From: Auanema rhodensis
Lineage: Eukaryota; Nematoda; Chromadorea; Rhabditida; Rhabditidae
Reading direction: 5' to 3'
NCBI GenBank assembly: GCA_964057225.1
Contig: OZ059896.1
Coordinates: forward strand, 10,416,001-10,480,000
DNA: 64,000 nucleotides
Part shown: positions 51,591 through 64,000 of the stretch, piece by piece
Layout: the number at the start of each line of letters is the position of its first letter
How positions within the stretch are numbered: position 1 is the stretch's first letter
Translations under genes and position numbers: made by a program
Notes under the pieces: generated by a model
Told to the model about the DNA's origin: nothing
The model's database searches: none
What the model saw: only the letters and a program-made list of their open reading frames with translations

Positions 51591-54025
51591 CTATATTTCT
51601 GTTTCTGAACTAGAAATATCACATCCTTCATCGGATGAGTCCATTTCAGCTGTACCATTAGCAAGAAGCTTGGCACAGAAGCTTTGGATACGTTTAGCTG
51701 CGTCCATCATGACATCTTCGGGATAAGTGATAACCAAACGAATCCAGCCAGGTGAAGAAAATGCTCCTCCTGGCAAAACAATCAAGGATTCTTCCTGAAG
51801 AAGGAGATTGTTATGAATGACGTATGAATATTGCGAGAAAACAAATTCTATTTGTAAGACAAAGTAACTTACAATAGCTAAGTTTTGTGAGAAAACAAGA
51901 TCATCTCCATAAATAGACTTATCAATACCGACCATCAAGTACATGGCACCTTGAGGACGTAGTGTGCGAATCCCAGGTACATTCTGCAATTACAGGATAC
52001 TTTATAACTCTCAAGTTTAATGTTATTACCTTGAGAGCATTTGTTAAAATTTTGGCGTTTCTTGAGATAATGTTTCTGTTATATTCAAAGTAAGATTCTG
52101 GAGTTTCTAACAAGATCTTTGGAAGAGCTCCTTGAACAAGGGAGCAAGGACCGACAATCTTCTGTGACAAAGCAACAAGTCCTTTTTTGACATCACTAAG
52201 GACACCATGACGATTATAGACAATCAACCATCCAAGTCTCCATCCTGGAGCCATCCATCTTTTAGCAATTCCATCACAAGTCAGAATAGGAACCTAAAAA
52301 GAAATATAAGATATCATATCTTAACAAACGAAAAGATCAGTCGGGAGTGACGTCAAGGAAATAGAAAGAAGAAAGGAAGGAAAGGGACAGGTCGATGACG
52401 TCGTGTTTCAATGCACGTACCTTTGGTGACAACGAAGCCAGTGGACAGAATTCGGCTCCATCGTATACAAGGTCTCCATAAATTTCATCAGCAATTATCA
52501 CAACTTTATGACGGGCAGCAATCTTGAATTTTTTATTATAATGAAAATAAAGTAGACCTAGAGCCTACCTGCAAAATGTCTTCAAGATGTTCTTTAGGCA
52601 TTACGACACCTGTTGGGTTACCAGGGTTGTTGACAATGATAGCTTTGGTACGTTCGTCAATTAATGATTCAAGATGGTCTAAGTCGATCAAACCTCCGTT
52701 TGTCATATCAAGATGGTATGCACGGTCCTTAAATACCTCATAGTACTGCATTCGTGGATTTTTCTTCTTACCTCAATACCATGGGGACGACAAAGAGTAG
52801 AATAAAGTGGGAATCCAGGATGTGGAACAAGAATATTATCTCCATAATTGGCAATGCCTTCGATTGCCATCTGTATAGCATGAGAACATCCACTTGACAA
52901 AATAACATCATCGGCAGTAAAAGGGGCTTCAGGTACCGAGTATCGGGTAACAACAGCTTGCCTGGCAGCAAGTTCTCCAACAGCTGGACCATAGCCGTCA
53001 TGTCTACAAATGAGATTTTAATAATTTTCAGTTTTTTTCGACATTAGTACTTGTGAGATTCTAGTGTTTCACGGACAGCTTCCTCAGCAATCTTGCTCGT
53101 AGGTAAAATTCCGGAAATAGATGGGTCTCCAAGAGATAACTTAATCAAAGGCTTTGCTGGATTAGTTTCAACGTTCATAGCATCAGCAATTTTTCGGATT
53201 GGATTGACCGTATTCCGGGCATGCTCTGACTGTGAAAGCATATGCCATCCTCTTTTTTCGAATTTTGTTGATTTCTGCAAACACATTTGTTCAAGTATAA
53301 TTTGAAAAAATCAGTTTTAGATTATTTTTGGATGAAGCTGAATCATAAAATGAAAATATTGATCTTCAACTCTGTAATTATTTTATTTGCAAAACATTAT
53401 TTTTTTGTAAAATCGCCTTTCAATGCTACATTTTGATTCAATAAAAAATCTCGTTGTTCCTTTCAGACGAAGCGGTTGTTGTAATAAAAAAGAAAAAAAT
53501 GAATGAAAGATGTAGACATGGAAGGTACTGGAAGGCAAGAACAACAGGAGGAGTATTTTTGAGAACGTATGTGATTTGTTTATAAATTGGGATCATACGA
53601 GTAACGAAAGATTGATATTTAGAATTTAAAAAATGTTTTGAAAAGAACTGATAACTTTTTTGATAATATATATTGTGTTATAGTGGTGGTAATATGGAAT
53701 CTAATTTAATTTTAAACTTGAATTTTGCCTTATCATCCACAGAGGAAAATGTGAGAAATTTACTGTTTTCTAATTATTATGACTGACAGACAGGTGTAGC
53801 CGATAATACTGTAAGCACTATAGCATGGATAAGCTGTGCAAAAGCATTGAAGATAAGAAAATGCATTGAAATGAGAGGTTGTTCGTAGAAAAAAATATTT
53901 TTCTGATTATTACAGAATGTTTTAGAAATATAGAAAGAGCTCACCATGTTGTTGATAATCTTCTCGTGGCGATGAAGCTGTGTGCTTATTTGGTCTGGCG
54001 TAATTTGGTGGGCGGTAACTTCCAT
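51591..54025 (-). CDS. tatn-1: Tyrosine aminotransferase
   Basis: PLP-dependent class I aminotransferase, first step of tyrosine catabolism. The body is clear: NTVNPIRKIADAMNVETNPA, LSLGDPSISGILPTS, YDGYGPAVGELAARQAV, DDVILSSGCSHAIQMAIEG, NPGNPTGVVMPKEHLEDIL, ADEIYGDLVYDG, then TCDGIAKRWMAPGWRLGW with the PLP Lys (near 52265), and FSSPGWIRLVITYPEDVM with the substrate-binding Arg. It ends SSSETEI, stop 51591-51593. The first exon is inferred: ATG at 54025 (MEVTAHQITPDQIST...) ending ATG|GTGAGC at about 53945, spliced over about 660 nt to a TTTGCAG acceptor at 53279 without breaking the frame. A TGATTTCAG acceptor sits upstream. The alternative is a start at the ATG at 53286, just inside that acceptor. 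Total about 450 residues, normal for the family. Confidence 0.93.
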
Positions 54026-55683
54026 TTTAGCGAAAATTGTATCTTTAACGTCCTTTCTCTGAAATCAAACCGTCAATTAACGACATATTGCAGGAGAGAT
54101 ACAAAGAAAGAACTAAAAACTGAAGAGAGTACAAGACACGCGAAGGTAAAAAAAGATAGTAGGCGGTAGGATGAGAGAACAAGAGATCAAGTGGAAATCA
54201 AAAAGGTGATAAAAAATCTCATGAAATTACGAATGATTGTCATAGAAATCAAAGAAGATTGAAGAGCAGATACGAGTACATGTGGTTCTATTAATAGAAT
54301 TTGTTCAGATCAGTACGCCGAATTTTCTAAACTTATGTATCTGATTCAGACTATTGTGTTCTAATGACGTTGATCACTAACAGTATATCTTATTGTTAAT
54401 GATGAAACGATCCAATAGAAGACAGTAATGTTGACGATGCATGAGCGAAGATGTTCTATTCGTCAAAGTATTTCTAGCTTGAATTCATCGACAAGCCCAT
54501 ATCTGAAAGATCGTTAGAACACTGACTTTTTGCTGATAATTCCGGTATCCATTAATTTTGAGTACAGTCGATGCAAAATTATAGTCAGGGACAAACGAGT
54601 GGTGTGAGCAATCACAGAGCTGCTTCTCTAGCTATGCGCCTGATTCTATACCTGCATGACTGCTACACTCTCTGATGCGTTCAGCTTCGTAGATATCAGT
54701 TGTATAAGAAAAATCTTTACAGATACAAAAACATAAGAAATGAATCCATTAATGGGTGTTCTTTCTTCATCTTCAGGATAATTATATACATATATGTCAG
54801 TTTATATACAGGCCCTCTTTTAGTCACGCCCCTCCCCCCCCACATTTCGTTGCGGGCTGGTTCGAGCACGTGGAAATTGACACAACGTGATAATGATGAT
54901 GCAATATGATATTTTTGTTTCCCTTATAAGAAGAACCTTTTCATTTTATAAAAATAATTAAATTAACTCGATATAGGCAAAGACAACGATATAAATAATT
55001 TATTGTGGTGAACACTGTAATAATTGTGTCATTAATTAGAATAGTATACTTTACGCTGAAGCGTCATTTAGAAGAAATAGGCGTGCGATATCGGTTGATA
55101 CAAAATTATTTTGAACATCTTCATCCTTTGCTTCCACCTTTTTTATACTTTTTGATCCAATACGCCTTCTGTAGTTCCGTTCCTTTTTTTTCCTTCCTTT
55201 TGCTATTTTTCTACCTTTTTTTTTGTATTTTGGTAGTTTTTATGAGCACTTCATCATTTCTTTCTAGTTTCTCATATTCTATTATAGTTCTTCATCTTAT
55301 TTTCTCACAGTATGACAGACATTTTCTGTCTTTCGGTAAATTTGATATGTCTTCGTAGTATGGCACTGTGATGATAATATAATATAACGGACAGAAATAG
55401 ACTTTCTTGAAAGAAATTGGAAAAAACACTGATCTATAAAAAGAATAAAGTGATACGTGAAAAGAACAAGAACAAACATATAATTTCAATGATACATTTA
55501 AGCAGCATCTTCAATGATCATGAGAGTAGTAGTTTGAATGATCGAGAAATTGATTCCTACTTAGCTAATGTCAACTTCTCCGTTTTCGCAAACGGCGCTG
55601 ATCAAAAGGTCAAGATTATAGAAATATAAAACAAAAGTGAGAAAAAATTATTCTCTAATAACCGAATAAGAAAAATTGAATGA

Positions 55684-55760
55684 AAGAGAGAAAGAGAGAG
55701 AGAAAGAGAGCGATAAAGGGAGAGAAAGAGAGAGAGCGTAATAAAGAGAGAGAATGAGAG
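55684..55760. repeat. (GA)n-rich tract
   Basis: Purine-only GA/GAAA repeats with a few interruptions; another GA-rich stretch follows at about 55990-56080. Confidence 0.85.
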
Positions 55761-57005
55761 AATTATATCATATTTGAACCGAAATTTTGGTCATTATGAT
55801 CACTTACTCAAATCTATAAAGATAAAAATTCATTTATTACAAAGAATTGCCATTTTCATTCGACCCTGAACACTTTTAAAAATCGAATGAATTTACAAAT
55901 GTTAGTAGTACTTGATTACAGCGTGTTATAAAAAATATAGTACAATTGAATGTGAGCAAGCGGAAGGATATACTGTAAAACATGGAGCGAAAGTGAGAAA
56001 GGGAAAAGGAAGATAGAGAAAGAGAGAGGTGGGGAGGGTAGAATGAAGAATAAAAGAGAAATATATTATATAAAAGAGAGGAAGCAGATGTTTTGATTCG
56101 TAACCAAATCACATGTACATATTCAGAATCCATTAGTAACCATTTCCTTTGTGTTGACTTGGGGGTTTAGCTATAGAGAATGTGGGAAGATGAATAACAT
56201 AAACAGTTAAGTGATGCCTTATATAGTTTTATATAGCAGACTGTTATAGGAATATTCAGAAATTATCATAAACTGTATTTTGTGAACAATGTTGGTTTAC
56301 ATGTACGGTCAAGCTTCACTGTACTAAATTTCATTTCACCTGTTTCTATTCTTATTCGGTACTACTACACTGAGACTTAGAGGACGTATGCAGTTGACTA
56401 TAAGTGTACAGTCAATATGCCCATGTCTTCTAGGTTTCTAAGCCGTATCTACACTTAATTATAATGCCCAATTAAAAAAAAGCCAAGAATAGTTTTCAAT
56501 AAAGTAAATCTCGATTATTGGCAAGAACACAGAACTTGCTTCACCATTACGATTTTTAGCCCTATTCTTAGTCAGATTCTGGATTGGTCAACGTCATCAA
56601 ACAACATTCGAAGCAGGATTGTCTACGTGATAGTGGTTAGTCCTATTTCAAATTTTACGAATTTATGTTTATTCGAAAGTTTAGTAGAAGAACAGCATCA
56701 GAGAACTATTATTTCAGAAGTTGTTGATCATGATATCCAGTATGCATGCATTATTCTATATATAGATCTTGTATAACTGTATTTCAAACGTTGATATCGT
56801 TTCCTTCCATTTAAGATGATATCTGAGAAGCACATCACGAGTACTCGTAACTGTATCCGCAGTCGTGTTCCGCAAAGTTTAAGAATTAAAAACGCGTAGT
56901 AAACCAACGCTACACTTTTGTTTATTTTTAAATGAAAACTAGCAATTACGTCAAAAGAGCGGCTATTCTGAAGGAACTATTTTGCAAAATTGAACAGCTG
57001 TAGTA

Positions 57006-57206
57006 ATGGCTTGTCGACGAAACTCGCAATCGTTCATGAATTTCGTTGCCATATTAGAAAATGTGTCGATGACAAGACAGGACATTAAGAAAGAAATTGT
57101 TCTTTTCCTTTTTGCTAATCCATTAACAAAATTGCATCACTATGATCTCAATCAATCTCAGATGGCTGCTTGCTACAAACTCTGCTGGAATGATGATGAA
57201 ACTTAG
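57006..57206 (+). CDS. Possible small protein, 66 aa, uncertain
   Basis: Single-exon frame starting MACRRNSQSFMNFVAILENV and ending CWNDDET. Composition is even and includes three Cys. It has no signal peptide, no recognised motif and no acceptor directly before the ATG. Weakly supported. Confidence 0.22.
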   Translation: MACRRNSQSFMNFVAILENVSMTRQDIKKEIVLFLFANPLTKLHHYDLNQSQMAACYKLCWNDDET

Positions 57207-57469
57207 CCCGGAACTGTCACCGTTGCTATCTTAACTTTTGTTAGGACAAGTGAACTAATCAATTAAACTTGAACATTTGGCTAAATGTGCAATACTTAGA
57301 TTCAAATATCTTATTTTAACAACGCACGCATTTTAATATAAGAAAGAAGTATAATAATAACTTTCGATTCATTCATTAAAATATTAATCTTTATAATCAA
57401 CCAACGTTCCAGGTGTACAGTGTTTATTTTGAAAAACAAGTAAAACAGTCCAGTTGTCTGACCACTAAG

Positions 57470-57492
57470 ATATATATATATATATATATATA
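57470..57492. repeat. (TA)n microsatellite
   Basis: Pure TA dinucleotide run. Confidence 0.9.
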
Positions 57493-58254
57493 AAATTTAA
57501 AAACAGCATTTTAATTAACAGTTAGTAAACATTGAAAAGATAATAAACATTTTAAATGGTTTGATGTTGTGTTTAAGCTATTAACAACAAAACTCCCATT
57601 ACCACAATTAAAATATAATATATTTGCCTAGCACCTCAAGCTTGATGATAAATGATTCTTTTTCAATGAAATGCTTGATACCATATAATACCATGTTTTT
57701 ATAGTTTTCAATGATTCGATAACACATTTCTTGTATCAAAATAATCGAAGTAAAACGATAATTTGTTAGTTTACAACAGATTAATATTTTTATAGTTTTT
57801 TTCATAAATATTGTTTTAAAATCTTAAAACTTGTGTTTGATCCATAAAGAAACGTAATACATGAATTTTTTTTACATTTGGCATCACATTACAACAACGG
57901 AAATGTCGATTTTACAAGTTAAAATAAATTATGGAAAAGAAAAAAGTGAGTAGGCACAACAATATGCAATATTCACCGGGCGAGAAATATCTACAATTTA
58001 AGGCAAATTCTTGTTTTGTACCAAAAAAATAAAATAAAACACATTATAGAATTCATAATTAGAGAAATGGTTCCACAATAAACCTCGTCTTAAATCAATA
58101 TGCCATCTAAAGTTTAAATCTTATGTACAAGAGGTGAATCGAAAAGTCAAAAATTGGAAAGTTAAAATAATATATAAATTATTAAGAGCATACAACAATC
58201 TTTTACAAGACTCGTATATGATTCAAGGATAGTAATTATTGAAAAAATCCCACT

Positions 58255-63136
<4,882 letters not shown>

Positions 63137-63588
63137 TAAAGTACCTGAATCCGACACTAACATAAGAATAAATTTAAAAAAATAAAGTTGAGAAAGAAGC
63201 TTCAGATTGGAATTTTGCAGTATTACAATTCAATCACAGTAAATAAAACGAAAACACTAACACCCTCAAGGGTTAATTGATATTCGTCAACTCCGTCGAA
63301 ATGAAAATAGCAATGCATATTGATCACGTATCTTTATATTTCATACAGTATGTATCGAGATACTTGTTTTTATAACAGAAGAAGCTAATTACATCAAGCA
63401 ATTATAGTAGTTTAAAATGGTACTAATGAAAAAATAAAATACTTTATTTACGTTTTTACTAAAAAGGCATGTGAAAATCACATTCTTTCAGCTATTATTC
63501 TTCCTTGCGCAAAAATCAATAATATTTCAACAACTGCAAATATCAATAGTTTATTCATATATAATATAAACTTGGAGGAAGATTCAGT
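63137..63588. other. Spacer between gpx and sel-5
   Basis: 452 nt of AT-rich sequence between two minus-strand genes, holding the gpx 3' UTR and the sel-5 promoter or outron. No other feature is seen. Confidence 0.45.
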
Positions 63589-64000
63589 TTACGCAGTTTT
63601 ATCCAATAATTCTTTAATAGTATTTTCAAACGAAGCTGGTGAGCTAGTTGGAGCATATCTAAATCATTAAGATACATAAATAAAAACAAAAAAAGGCATA
63701 CCTAGCAACAACATGTCCCTGGCGATCAACCAAGAATTTAGTAAAATTCCATTTGATAGCATCGATAAGTGTACCTCCCTGTTCTTTTTTCAAAAAGGTC
63801 CATAATGGATCAGCATCATTTCCATTTACTTTAATCTGTGAAAAAAAGAGAAAGATGCAGAATAACTCTTTTTCGTACCTTTCCATACAAATCAGGCTCA
63901 TAGTTGAAGCTTTCTTTCACAAACTTCATAATATCAATTTCGCATGATGGTTCCTTCAAATATAATATTACTTACTCAGTACAACATAGGAAATCATGTC
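63589..64000 (-). CDS. Glutathione peroxidase, 3' part (truncated by window)
   Basis: Thiol- or selenol-dependent peroxidase reducing hydroperoxides. Three C-terminal exons are visible. The first begins at about 63954 after a TTTGAAG acceptor ([18 protein letters not shown]). The second starts [19 protein letters not shown] and includes [20 protein letters not shown]; the WNFTKFLVD block holds the conserved catalytic Trp and Asn. The last exon ends [11 protein letters not shown], stop 63589-63591. The short oligomerisation loop resembles the GPX4/plant-like monomeric type. The N-terminus, including the active-site Cys or Sec, lies outside the window. C. elegans has several gpx genes, so no symbol is given. 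Confidence 0.9.

Larger units (their letters stand above)
54026..58254. other. 4.2 kb intergenic region tatn-1 to sel-5
   Basis: Contains a GA repeat block, a TA run and scattered short open frames. Only 57006-57206 has balanced composition and a normal length for a small protein. It also holds the tatn-1 promoter on its left and the sel-5 3' UTR on its right. Confidence 0.4.

Noticed and set aside
54780-54910. GC-rich patch with GGTTCGAGCAC resembling a tRNA B-box
   Set aside because: No complementary stems are found around it, so there is no tRNA structure.
55005-55358. 117-codon plus-strand frame rich in Phe, Leu and Ser
   Set aside because: Composition follows pyrimidine-rich DNA; no start context, splice sites or family.

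Overview
The window is nematode nuclear DNA. It is AT-rich, its genes carry many short introns (about 34-60 nt, GTAAG...TTTCAG), and nearly every start codon has a splice-acceptor-like TTTCAG or TTTAG within 1-35 nt upstream. That last feature is the footprint of spliced-leader trans-splicing. A serpentine chemoreceptor of the nematode Sra/Sre type and gene order shared with Caenorhabditis elegans support the call. I cannot name the species. There is no sign of bacterial, plasmid or viral sequence.

Layout. On the minus strand, 247-2014 is a probable MTFR-family mitochondrial fission regulator and 2374-8548 is an HDAC6 orthologue (two deacetylase domains plus a ubiquitin-binding zinc finger). 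A complete TLC-domain membrane gene (TLCD1/2, FLD-1 type) lies on the opposite strand inside an HDAC6 intron, at 5291-6287. On the plus strand, 9040-13504 is cytosolic isoleucyl-tRNA synthetase and 14471-16402 is a LACTB-like serine beta-lactamase-fold protein. A 53-residue acidic protein (17637-17845) and a serpentine chemoreceptor (18488-20160) follow on the minus strand. The chemoreceptor has a small inverted-repeat element in one intron.

The centre (23750-42030, plus) is one very large gene: flamingo/CELSR (fmi-1), the planar-cell-polarity cadherin GPCR. It has long introns, and its GPCR proteolysis site is degenerate. Next come two unrecognised small genes (43532-43888 plus; 44474-45195 minus), malonyl-CoA decarboxylase (45382-47282 minus), the mitochondrial NAD-isocitrate dehydrogenase gamma subunit (47979-49558 plus), tyrosine aminotransferase (51591-54025 minus), an AAK1/BIKE-family kinase (sel-5, 58255-63136 minus) with two possible C-termini, and the 3' part of a glutathione peroxidase (63589 to the window end, minus).

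These are mostly unlinked housekeeping and developmental genes. From memory, mlcd-1, idhg-1 and sel-5 are neighbours on C. elegans cosmid F35G12, so the 45-63 kb part looks like conserved microsynteny. The least explained parts are the small orphan genes, the 3.6 kb upstream of fmi-1, the long fmi-1 introns and the 4.2 kb between tatn-1 and sel-5. I saw no obvious undescribed multi-gene system.
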